Shown here piece by piece: positions 54,632 through 61,621 of a stretch of 64,000 nt of DNA. The position numbers and the translations under genes are program-made. Source of the DNA: Cyanobacteria bacterium REEB459. GTDB lineage: Bacteria; Cyanobacteriota; Cyanobacteriia; Phormidesmidales; Phormidesmidaceae. How positions within the stretch are numbered: position 1 is the stretch's first letter; each line of letters begins with the position of its first letter. A model generated the notes under the pieces. The model made no database searches. It saw nothing but the letters and a program-made list of their open reading frames with translations, and was not told where the DNA came from. The DNA is taken from NCBI GenBank assembly GCA_018970085.1, contig JAGWXD010000006.1, positions 22,196 through 86,195 of the forward strand. Reading direction: 5' to 3'.

Positions 54632-55435
54632 ATGCCCCCCCTGGATGACATTCCCGAAGCTACCCGAGACCTACCCCTGGGTACGGTGCTCTCTTCCCAC
54701 CAGGCTGGCGACCGCCTACCCAGGTTGCCTCGACGGCTGGTGATCACCTGCCTGACTGCCATGCTAGCCTTGGGGGCGGGAGGCGTAACGGCCTGGTATC
54801 AGACCACTAACCTGAGAGGTTCTGCCATCGCTCCCTCTTCTCAAAAAGCTGATAGCACCGGGGCTGCCCCGATCGCCACCGGGTCTTCTCCACCGGGTCA
54901 AGACCAATCTACCCCAACTTCGCCAGATGTCGCTCCAACTCTGCTGGGTCACCACGCCTATGACCAGGCCAATGCAGCCGAACTGATCAGCCTGAAGGGC
55001 TATGCCGCGATTCGACTGCGGCCAGCGGCGGCCACTGCCTTGGCCGCTATGATTCAGGCTGCGGCTAAGGCGGGGGTGCGGCTGGTGCCCCTTTCTGGCT
55101 ATCGGTCCTATCAGGATCAAGAAAAGGTTTTCTTTAGCCTCCAGGCAGCCCGTCATCAAACGGTCCAAACCCGGGCTGAGGTGAGTGCCCCCCCTGGCTA
55201 TAGCGAACACCACACCGGTTATGCCCTTGACCTTGGCGACGGGGACCAACCCGGCACTAATCTAGACCAATCCTTTCTGAATACCCGAGCCTACGACTGG
55301 ATGAAGACTAATGCGGTTAGTTTTGGCTTTGAACTATCCTTCCCCCCAGATAACTCCCAGGGGGTGGCCTTTGAACCCTGGCATTGGCGTTTTGTCGGCG
55401 ATCGCCAGAGTTTAGAAACCTTTTATCGTAAATAG
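54632..55435 (+). CDS. Membrane-anchored D-alanyl-D-alanine carboxypeptidase (VanY/LdcB, peptidase M15B)
   Basis: 267 residues from the ATG at 54632 (AGGA 9 bases before); a TTG at 54599 is less likely. Residues 35-54 form one transmembrane helix, followed by a Ser/Pro/Thr linker to about 105 and a zinc peptidase domain. Zinc ligands are His193 and Asp200 in SEHHTGYALDLGD, and His251 in FEPWHWRF; the RSYQDQEKVF block is also typical. It trims peptidoglycan stem peptides on the outer side of the membrane. Confidence 0.9.
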   Translation: MPPLDDIPEATRDLPLGTVLSSHQAGDRLPRLPRRLVITCLTAMLALGAGGVTAWYQTTNLRGSAIAPSSQKADSTGAAPIATGSSPPGQDQSTPTSPDVAPTLLGHHAYDQANAAELISLKGYAAIRLRPAAATALAAMIQAAAKAGVRLVPLSGYRSYQDQEKVFFSLQAARHQTVQTRAEVSAPPGYSEHHTGYALDLGDGDQPGTNLDQSFLNTRAYDWMKTNAVSFGFELSFPPDNSQGVAFEPWHWRFVGDRQSLETFYRK

Positions 55436-55446
55436 ACGGATTGCCC

Positions 55447-56127
55447 ATGACCAATCCCACCCTAAACGCGATCTCCCTGCTGGTTTTCGCCCTCACCCTG
55501 GCCAGCCTGGTGGGCCCCCTGGTGAATGTATCCCCTGTACCGGTAGCCACCGTCGTGGGTATCGGGTTAGCCGGCTTTGCCCTTGATCAACTGAGTTTCC
55601 AGGGTCGCCTTAGAACCCTACTGGCAGATTGCCTGGCCTGGCTATCGCCAGCCCACCGAGAACGGGTGTTACACCACGAGGCGGGGCACTTTCTGGTGGC
55701 GGTTTTGCTAGACATTCCCGTCCAATCCTACAGCCTCAATACCTGGGAAACCTGGAAACAAGGCTTACCAGGTCAGGGCGGGGTGGTATTTGGCTGGCCA
55801 GAGGCAGAACTCCCCGCTAAACTGGATGGCTCCCCTCAATGGATAGATCGCTATTGCCAGGTCTGGATGGCTGGAATTGCAGCAGAACAAATGATTTATG
55901 GCGATGCCCAGGGAGGTGAGAGCGATGTCTACACCCTCCGCCGGTGCTGGTGTGGCTTGGGAGGGTCCCTGGCAGAGGCCATGACTAAAGAGCGCTGGGC
56001 TATCCTACAGGTGACTAACCTGCTGCATCACCATCGTCCTACCTACGATGCCCTGGTTCAGGCCATGGCCGATCGCCAGAACGTGGAGGCCTGCTACACC
56101 ACGATTCAGACTCCCCCAGCTAGCTAG
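55447..56127 (+). CDS. M41-type peptidase domain protein without AAA+ ATPase
   Basis: 226 residues from the ATG at 55447. Two N-terminal hydrophobic segments (about 8-26 and 31-47) precede an FtsH-like protease domain with HEAGH at 77-81 and the third ligand Asp160 in GGESDVYTL, preceded by MAGIAAEQMIYGDA. The AAA+ motor of FtsH is absent. Such ATPase-free relatives occur in cyanobacteria and plants. It starts 11 bases after the VanY-like gene, which suggests one transcript and membrane or envelope maintenance. Confidence 0.8.
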   Translation: MTNPTLNAISLLVFALTLASLVGPLVNVSPVPVATVVGIGLAGFALDQLSFQGRLRTLLADCLAWLSPAHRERVLHHEAGHFLVAVLLDIPVQSYSLNTWETWKQGLPGQGGVVFGWPEAELPAKLDGSPQWIDRYCQVWMAGIAAEQMIYGDAQGGESDVYTLRRCWCGLGGSLAEAMTKERWAILQVTNLLHHHRPTYDALVQAMADRQNVEACYTTIQTPPAS

Positions 56128-56313
56128 TGTCAGGGGTGGTCTGACCCGGCTGTAAAACTGGCTGAGGGTTAGGTGGGGCCTGATCATTGCCTGTACCACC
56201 CCTTAATTGAGCCCATAACCTGGGTAAAACTAACCTATGATGGATGGCATCGATCATCCATTTATAGTGATCTTTTTAATCTTTATTAAGGGTAAAACTT
56301 AGGAGGAAAACCG

Positions 56314-56883
56314 GTGGCAAACCACAAGATTTTGGTGATTGATGATAGTCGGGTCATCCGCACCCGGGTTAGAGATATGCTGCCCCAGGGTAACTTTGAC
56401 ATCATCGAAGCGAAGGATGGCATCGAAGGCATGGATGCCATTCGTAACCAGCGTCCCAACCTAATTATGCTTGACTTCTTGTTACCTCGCATGAGTGGTT
56501 GGGAAGTCTTCCAGGAAATTCAAACCAACCCTGATTTACAACGCATTCCCCTAGTATTGATGTCCGGTCGCAAAGAAGAGGTGACGGAAAAAATGACCGA
56601 GCCCTTCGAGTATTTTGAATTCATCCAGAAACCCTTTGAACAAAAAGAGTTAATCGAAGCCATTAAGGCGGCCATGGTGAAAGCCCGTAAGCCCCGCCTC
56701 AGTCCTGCGGTTGTGCCCTCCCCAGGAGCCACTACCCCACCTTTGAGAGCCGATCAGCCAGGGGTTAACCCGACCGACTTTCAAGCCCTACAGGCCCAGG
56801 TACAGCAACTTCAAGCCGAGGTGTTACAACTCAAGGGGCAACTGGCCAAGGTCCTGGCCTTTATCAAACAGCGATTGCAGTAG
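56314..56883 (+). CDS. CheY-like response regulator with C-terminal coiled coil
   Basis: 189 residues from a GTG start with a strong AGGAGG 6 bases upstream. The receiver domain (1-125) has D11-D12, the phospho-acceptor in MLDFLLPRMSGW (Asp near 53), Ser at LVLMSGRKEE and the QKPFEQ lysine. A Pro-rich linker leads to a Gln-rich coiled coil (FQALQAQVQQLQAEVLQLK). There is no output domain, so it probably acts by protein contacts, as in cyanobacterial phototaxis or PatA-related systems. The partner kinase is unknown. Confidence 0.88.
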   Translation: MANHKILVIDDSRVIRTRVRDMLPQGNFDIIEAKDGIEGMDAIRNQRPNLIMLDFLLPRMSGWEVFQEIQTNPDLQRIPLVLMSGRKEEVTEKMTEPFEYFEFIQKPFEQKELIEAIKAAMVKARKPRLSPAVVPSPGATTPPLRADQPGVNPTDFQALQAQVQQLQAEVLQLKGQLAKVLAFIKQRLQ

Positions 56884-56915
56884 GCAACCCTCTGGCTTGC
56901 CTTGAACTGGCTGAA

Positions 56916-57386
56916 TTAGCCCCGCCCACTGAGGGCCCGATCTGTTTCCCGTTTCTCTTGTTTTTGTTTCAAGGCTTCTCGCTTATCGTGAAGCTTTTTA
57001 CCCCGGGCCAGGGCAATGCTTACCTTAATCCAGCCCCCCTTTAAGTACATCTTCACAGGAACCAGGGTCAGTCCCTTTTGTTCCACCTTGCCAATTAACT
57101 TACGAATTTCGTCCCGATGCAGCAGCAGTCGGCGGGGTCTTTTAGCCTCATGGTTATAGGCTTTATTAGTCATGGTGTAGGGAGAGATGTGAATATTATG
57201 TAGCCACAACTCCCCCTCCTTAAGCTGGGCATAGCCGTCCCGCAGGTTGACCTTGCCCTGCCGAATTGATTTGACCTCGGAGCCCAATAATTCCACCCCA
57301 GCTTCGTAGGTCTCTAAAATTTCATACTGATGGCGGGCTTGACGATTATCGCTAACCAGCTTATACCCATTATTTGAATCGGCCAT
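56916..57386 (-). CDS. smpB: SsrA-binding protein SmpB
   Basis: 156 residues. It carries tmRNA into stalled ribosomes for trans-translation. Motifs are NRQARHQYEILETYEAGVELLGSEVKSIRQGK (read in two parts), NIHISPYTMTNKAYNHEAKRPRRLLLH and a basic C-terminal tail (KKLHDKREALKQKQEKRETDR). Length is normal. The tmRNA gene itself was not found in this window. A YciI-like gene lies 9 bases upstream on the same strand. Confidence 0.97.
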   Translation of the reverse strand: MADSNNGYKLVSDNRQARHQYEILETYEAGVELLGSEVKSIRQGKVNLRDGYAQLKEGELWLHNIHISPYTMTNKAYNHEAKRPRRLLLHRDEIRKLIGKVEQKGLTLVPVKMYLKGGWIKVSIALARGKKLHDKREALKQKQEKRETDRALSGRG

Positions 57387-57395
57387 AGGGTTTCC

Positions 57396-57662
57396 TTACT
57401 CCACCACCACCCGCCACTCGTGAAGTTCGTAGTCGACGCAGCCTTGCTCGATTAACGGGTCGGCAGCAACAATGGCTTCTGCTTCGGCCCGGCTACTAGC
57501 TTGAAAGACTAGCATACCACCCCCGTATTCTGCCCAGTAACCAGTCTTCGCCTGATAGCCCCGGGCAATCAAATCTCGAACATAGGCTAGATGGGCCGGT
57601 ACGAATTGATCAAAAGTTGCTTTGTTAACTACACCTTTCTCTATTTTGACAAACCAGGGCAT
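57396..57662 (-). CDS. YciI family protein
   Basis: 88 residues. The ferredoxin-like YciI fold is visible: FVKIEKGVV, HLAYVRDLIARGYQA, GGGMLVFQASSRAEAEAI and DPLIEQGCVDYELHEW. The aspartate before the last strand (VAADPL) is the usual conserved active-site candidate. Function is unclear; members are linked to small-molecule turnover. It shares a transcript direction and a 9-base gap with smpB. Confidence 0.88.
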   Translation of the reverse strand: MPWFVKIEKGVVNKATFDQFVPAHLAYVRDLIARGYQAKTGYWAEYGGGMLVFQASSRAEAEAIVAADPLIEQGCVDYELHEWRVVVE

Positions 57663-57764
57663 AGATGGGTGGAGAGGCTTTAGAGTAATTTCGAACAGGA
57701 TATCCCAAAATTGTTAACACTTGTGGCCCCTACTTGTGGCCCCTAGAAATCGAGCAGAAAGGGG

Positions 57765-58451
57765 TCAAAAACCAGACGCCAAAAGGTCGGCGGGCATAGG
57801 ATAGCGAATCGGTTCAACCTCCCCCATCCAGTCGATGGAGCAACTGTGCAGGTCGTAGTAACCCGCCACCACCCCCAGTAAACCAGCCCGTAGCCGGTCG
57901 GTGAGCAACACACTGGAGTGCACCAGGTTGCCAGCGGCACTGAGGGTGTGTCGTCGGCAGGATTGCTCCAGAGACAACTGGTCACCGTACTGTAGCAACT
58001 CCATGCGCAGTTGGCCCACCACCTGAGCCAGGCTGGGAGTCAGCAGCAACTCGGGCTGCAAGGCTGCTGATACGGCTCCGCAGGCCTCGTGGCCCAGTAC
58101 CAAAATCAAGGGCACATTGAGATGGCCAACCGCATACTCCAGGGAGGCGATGGCGGCGGTGGTGCTCATGGTGCCGGCGTTGCGGACCACAAACAAGTCT
58201 CCAAAGCCACTGTCAAACAGTAGCTCCACAGGTACTCGGGAATCGGCACAGCCCAGTACCGCCGCCAGGGGATGCTGCCCCTCCACCACTGCCTGCAGAC
58301 GTTCGCGAGTACTGTGGGGATGGAGGGAGTGGCCCTCAAGGAATCGTTGATGGCCATCCTGCAACCACCTTAGAACAGTAGCCGGGCGCCCCTGTAGGGA
58401 GCTAGGCCCGATCGCGCCGGCAACATTGTTTAACCCTATTGTTTCAGCCAT
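57765..58451 (-). CDS. Beta-class carbonic anhydrase
   Basis: 228 residues. It interconverts CO2 and bicarbonate with a zinc held by Cys68, His121 and Cys124, with Asp70 and Arg72 in the CADSRVP motif; VRNAGTM and LGHEACGAV are also present. The length is that of non-carboxysomal beta-CAs; I see no carboxysome-targeting extension, so it is probably cytosolic or periplasmic (no signal peptide is seen). It is transcribed towards smpB with no close partner. Confidence 0.93.
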   Translation of the reverse strand: MAETIGLNNVAGAIGPSSLQGRPATVLRWLQDGHQRFLEGHSLHPHSTRERLQAVVEGQHPLAAVLGCADSRVPVELLFDSGFGDLFVVRNAGTMSTTAAIASLEYAVGHLNVPLILVLGHEACGAVSAALQPELLLTPSLAQVVGQLRMELLQYGDQLSLEQSCRRHTLSAAGNLVHSSVLLTDRLRAGLLGVVAGYYDLHSCSIDWMGEVEPIRYPMPADLLASGF

Positions 58452-58604
58452 TGTCTGCGGTTAGCCCCTTAACTATGGCTGGTATGACAATTAGCTGCAT
58501 GGTTGGGTACCTGGTTGGAGTTTGGCAGAGGGGCTGGAGTCACCCCAGTGGCTGTTGCCTGGTTTGAGTGGATTCTCCTCGGCTGTAACGGTCACCGGTT
58601 TGCC

Positions 58605-58922
58605 TCAATCGGTCACCGTTGACTTTCGTTCTAGCTTACCCCAGCCGACCAGTTACCCCTGAATCGCCTTAAGGGTAGATTTAATGGCCACATAATACAT
58701 TAGCTGGCGATAGAAGAAGCGTTGCGGCAGTAACCAAAAAATCAGTTTCCAGTCCTCTTTGCGTTCTAACCAGAAGGCGATGAAAGCAGCCAGAAAATCA
58801 ATAGAGAGAACAAGAATATAGTAGAAAACCACCTGCTGAACTACCTCTGGAGACGAGGCATCGGGATGCTGAGTTTGTTCCCAACTGCTCCAGAATCGGG
58901 AAAACACCATCAGCAAGTCCAA
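58605..58922 (-). pseudogene. Remnant of a family 2 glycosyltransferase (C-terminal end, with in-frame stop)
   Basis: The minus strand encodes VQQVVFYYILVLSIDFLAAF and QRFFYRQLMYYVAIKS, then KAIQG and TAA. Reading through the TAA in the same frame gives LVGWGKLERKSTV, the well-known end of multi-spanning GT2 synthases, and then TGA at 58605-58607. The 5' side is cut by a stop seven bases before the TTG, and no GT catalytic domain lies upstream. Both signs mark a decayed gene. If the 89-residue open part is still translated it would be only two membrane helices. Confidence 0.72.
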
Positions 58923-59017
58923 ATATCTTTAAGCTGCGCTTGAATTCCCGCCCAGTATAGATAATTCGTAGCTTTGGATACCATGTCAACTCTTAAGAGA
59001 AGCTGAGGCTGGGAGAT
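58923..59017. other. Noncoding sequence upstream of the candidate RNA
   Basis: No ORF of interest. A TTGAAT-like hexamer and TATAGATAAT-like box around 58938-58965 are too close for a standard promoter. The transcript of the following structured region, if real, would start here or within it. Confidence 0.3.
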
Positions 59018-59110
59018 AAGGGGTGCTTTTGCCCCTAGAGTAAAGACTCAGGCAAACGCCTTAAACATCACACTCATTTAACCCCGCAATACCCTGCGGG
59101 GTTTTATTTA
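59018..59110 (+). ncRNA. Candidate structured small RNA with terminator
   Basis: Four hairpins follow one another: AGGGG-loop-CCCCT (59019-59036), GAGT-AAAG-ACTC (59038-59049), AGGC-AAAC-GCCT (59050-59061), then a roughly 19-base single-stranded stretch containing ACATCACACTCA, and a terminator (59081-59110). No plus-strand gene precedes the terminator. The layout recalls cyanobacterial Yfr1, but its core ACTCCTCACAC is not matched. Expression is unproven. Confidence 0.4.
59081..59110 (+). terminator. Rho-independent terminator
   Basis: ACCCCGCA-ATACCC-TGCGGGGT forms a perfect 8-bp stem, followed by TTTATTTA. It is on the plus strand with no protein gene ending upstream of it. Confidence 0.8.
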
Positions 59111-59415
59111 GAGCATGAATCCCGACAAAATATTAACCCCTACCGCCAGAGGCAGCAGGGGCAGCTTATTATAGGATTTACGGTATAAACGCTGATCAGG
59201 TGGTCAGCTCCTCTATCTTGCCGTGGGTTTACCAGCAGCGATCGCTGCAGCTACAGACATTTATCGGATATTAATAAAACTAGCCGTTATAAAAATTTAT
59301 GATTTGGAGGCGGGCTCCCTTGGTTGTCATAGGAGACGGGTCTGCCTTAACCCTCCCCAGGTCTCCCCCGGCTAATGCCCTAGTCCATTACCTCCTCTAT
59401 GCTGTGTGCTAGCCC
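59111..59415. other. Intergenic region upstream of the D27-like gene
   Basis: About 305 bases. It contains a perfect 14-base palindrome GCAGCGATCGCTGC around a HIP1 site (59235-59248), a GCTGA/TCAGC hairpin near 59192, and an AT-rich stretch (59270-59305) that probably holds the promoter of the D27-like gene. Confidence 0.45.
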
Positions 59416-60117
59416 ATGCCATCTTCCCCTCCCTCGCCCTACCCCACCGATCAGCCGGTCTACCAGGACGGCCGGGTAGAGCGGCTATTGATTGGATTAT
59501 TTAGCCGCAAAATTGCTCGAGTTCTGGGGCAACCTACTGTTCGACCCGGCTACGACGGGTTTGTAGATCTCTCTGAGCAAATTATGGTGGGGCGGCTGCC
59601 TCTAGAACAACAGACCCTGGTGGCGAGGGTGTTGAGGTCCCTGGTGCCAGGGCCAGTATTAGGATTAATTCGCCAGTGGTTTTCGCCAGGCCAGCGGGTC
59701 TGTGAACTGAATGCCTGGTTTGCCACCCAGTTGTTTGAGTGGTTGGTAGGTGCCTGCGAAGTTACAGAGGTAGAGGTTTCAGACGGGCAGGGGCAACTAC
59801 GTCGCCAGCGTAGTGGTGTGCATATTAAAAGGTGCCGTTACCTGGAAGCCAGTGGCTGCGTGGCTATGTGTGTTAACCTCTGCAAGGTACCCACTCAGGA
59901 TTTTTTCACCCGGGATTTTGGTATTCCCCTGACCCTGACTCCCAACTTTGAAGACTTGAGTTGTGAGATGGTCTTTGGTCAACCGCCGCCCGACCTGGTC
60001 AGTGAGGCGGTCTACCAGCAGCCCTGTCTGGTCCACCGCTGTTCTACGGCGACCACCCCCCTGCAGCCCTGTCCTGGAGTCAGGGTCAAATCCTCTAACC
60101 CTGATACCCCCGAGTGA
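59416..60117 (+). CDS. D27-like (DUF4033) protein, probable carotenoid isomerase family
   Basis: 233 residues. The C-terminal half carries the family block ASGCVAMCVNLCKVPTQ, then FGIPLTLTPNFEDLSCEMVFGQ, matching DUF4033 of the plant beta-carotene isomerase D27. The cysteines in this block are expected to bind an iron cofactor. Plant D27 makes 9-cis-beta-carotene for strigolactone synthesis; in cyanobacteria a carotenoid role is likely but not proven. It starts a tight pair with the PheS-like gene, 10 bases apart. Confidence 0.85.
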   Translation: MPSSPPSPYPTDQPVYQDGRVERLLIGLFSRKIARVLGQPTVRPGYDGFVDLSEQIMVGRLPLEQQTLVARVLRSLVPGPVLGLIRQWFSPGQRVCELNAWFATQLFEWLVGACEVTEVEVSDGQGQLRRQRSGVHIKRCRYLEASGCVAMCVNLCKVPTQDFFTRDFGIPLTLTPNFEDLSCEMVFGQPPPDLVSEAVYQQPCLVHRCSTATTPLQPCPGVRVKSSNPDTPE

Positions 60118-60127
60118 ATCTATTGCT

Positions 60128-61621
60128 ATGATTGACCTTCAGCAGGTGACTGGTAAACAACGATACTTTGTACAAGTTTTACAAAGGCAGTCCGTCATCG
60201 CCAGTTTGCGATCGCTATGCGCTGAGCATCACCTGGACTTTAACTTTATCAACGGCTTTTTGCTCAGTGGCATACTAGAAGGATACGTGCAGTGGCAGGA
60301 GTATAGCCATCAAACCTGGAGTTTAACCCCTAAGGCACAGGAGTGGGGAGCCAGGTTGCCGGGGGTAGCTCTGGCAGAACAGCTATTGCAGGGAGTGCGA
60401 GACCGCTCAGTCCTGCAAGCCACTCTGGCTCAGGACTTTAGCCTGCACTACGGAGCCCTCCGGCGAGAACAGGCCGTAGACCTACAAGATGGCGATGGAG
60501 AGGGCACCGTTACGGTTCTCAAGCCCGCCGTTCTGGCAGCTTACCAGCAACGCCAGGCCACCCTATCGGCGGTGGCTACTGGCGCCACTGCCGAGCAAAT
60601 TTCTGCTGCCTCCCTGGACTGGTTAGAACAGCAGGGCTATCTGAGTCGGCGGGTGCAGAGCGACTACCGCTTGCAGGTGCTGCCAGCGTTGCAAGATCTA
60701 GCCCTCAGCGATCAGGTCACCTGCTTGACCAGTGATTTGATTGTCTCTGGGCAATGGCGCCAGCTTGATTTAAAACCCTACGATATTGAAGCGGCGGTGC
60801 CTGACATTGCCTACGGTCGGCCCACTATCCTCAGTCAGTGTATTCAACGAATTCGAGATATTTTCTTGAATATGGGTTTTGATGAGATGACGGGCTATAT
60901 TGTCGAATCAGCCTTCTGGAATTTTGACGCCCTGTTTACTCCCCAAGACCACCCCGCCCGAGAGGTGCAGGATACGTTTTATCTGGCCCATCCCCAAACC
61001 CTGCCCCTACCCAGCGATCGCGCCTTGATTGAGGGGGTTAAACAGGTTCATGAGGCTAATTACGGAGGCGAGTGGACAGAGGCCGAAGCCAGTCGAGCGA
61101 TTTTGCGGGCCCATACCACCACCTCTACCGCTCGTCGCCTGTACCAGCTACAGGGCCAGCTAGGCAAATACTTTTCCATTGATCGGGTATTTCGCAACGA
61201 AACCCCCGATCGCACCCATCTGGTCGAATTTCATCAGATTGAAGGAGTTGTGATTGGCGAGTTACTCAGTGTGCGCACCCTCATGGGTTATTTGACTGAC
61301 TTCTACAACCGGCTAGGATTTACTGACCTGAGGTTTAAGCCCACCTATAACCCCTACACCGAACCTTCTCTGGAGGTACTGGCCTACCATGGTCCCAGCG
61401 ATCGCTATATCGAAGTGGGTAACTCTGGTTTATTTCGCCAGGAAATGCTGACCCCCCTGGGCTGTGGTCACCGATCCACCGTAGCCTGGGGGCTAGGGCT
61501 AGAACGCATGGCTATGCTGCTCTATAACGTCGACAGACTGTCGGATTTAATCGGGCCCGACATTAACCTGCAGGCCAACTGCGAGGGCTGGGCAACCCAG
61601 AGATTGGGGGCTAGGCGCTGA
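60128..61621 (+). CDS. pheS: Archaeal/eukaryotic-type phenylalanyl-tRNA synthetase alpha subunit
   Basis: 497 residues, much longer than bacterial PheS (about 330-350). The N-terminus is two winged-helix-like modules typical of archaeal PheS (LTPKAQEWGARLPGVALAEQ, SLDWLEQQGYLSRR). The class II core has AFWNFDALFTPQDHPAREVQ (residues 262-281), RAHTTTSTARRLY with the archaeal-type HTT motif, motif 2 FRNE (355-358), EFHQIEGVVIGE, and motif 3 GLGLER (455-460). No pheT is adjacent. It overlaps the dnaE half-gene tail to tail by 11 bases. Whether it replaces or adds to a bacterial PheS is not visible. Confidence 0.88.
   Translation: MIDLQQVTGKQRYFVQVLQRQSVIASLRSLCAEHHLDFNFINGFLLSGILEGYVQWQEYSHQTWSLTPKAQEWGARLPGVALAEQLLQGVRDRSVLQATLAQDFSLHYGALRREQAVDLQDGDGEGTVTVLKPAVLAAYQQRQATLSAVATGATAEQISAASLDWLEQQGYLSRRVQSDYRLQVLPALQDLALSDQVTCLTSDLIVSGQWRQLDLKPYDIEAAVPDIAYGRPTILSQCIQRIRDIFLNMGFDEMTGYIVESAFWNFDALFTPQDHPAREVQDTFYLAHPQTLPLPSDRALIEGVKQVHEANYGGEWTEAEASRAILRAHTTTSTARRLYQLQGQLGKYFSIDRVFRNETPDRTHLVEFHQIEGVVIGELLSVRTLMGYLTDFYNRLGFTDLRFKPTYNPYTEPSLEVLAYHGPSDRYIEVGNSGLFRQEMLTPLGCGHRSTVAWGLGLERMAMLLYNVDRLSDLIGPDINLQANCEGWATQRLGARR

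Noticed and set aside
59019..59061. Possible glycine riboswitch
   Set aside because: GACTCAGGCAAACGCC recalls the glycine aptamer, but the CCGAAGGAGCAA core and the tandem layout are missing and no glycine gene follows.
59050..59110. Identification as Yfr1
   Set aside because: The hairpin-linker-terminator order is similar, but the invariant ACTCCTCACAC is not found, so I keep it as an unnamed candidate.
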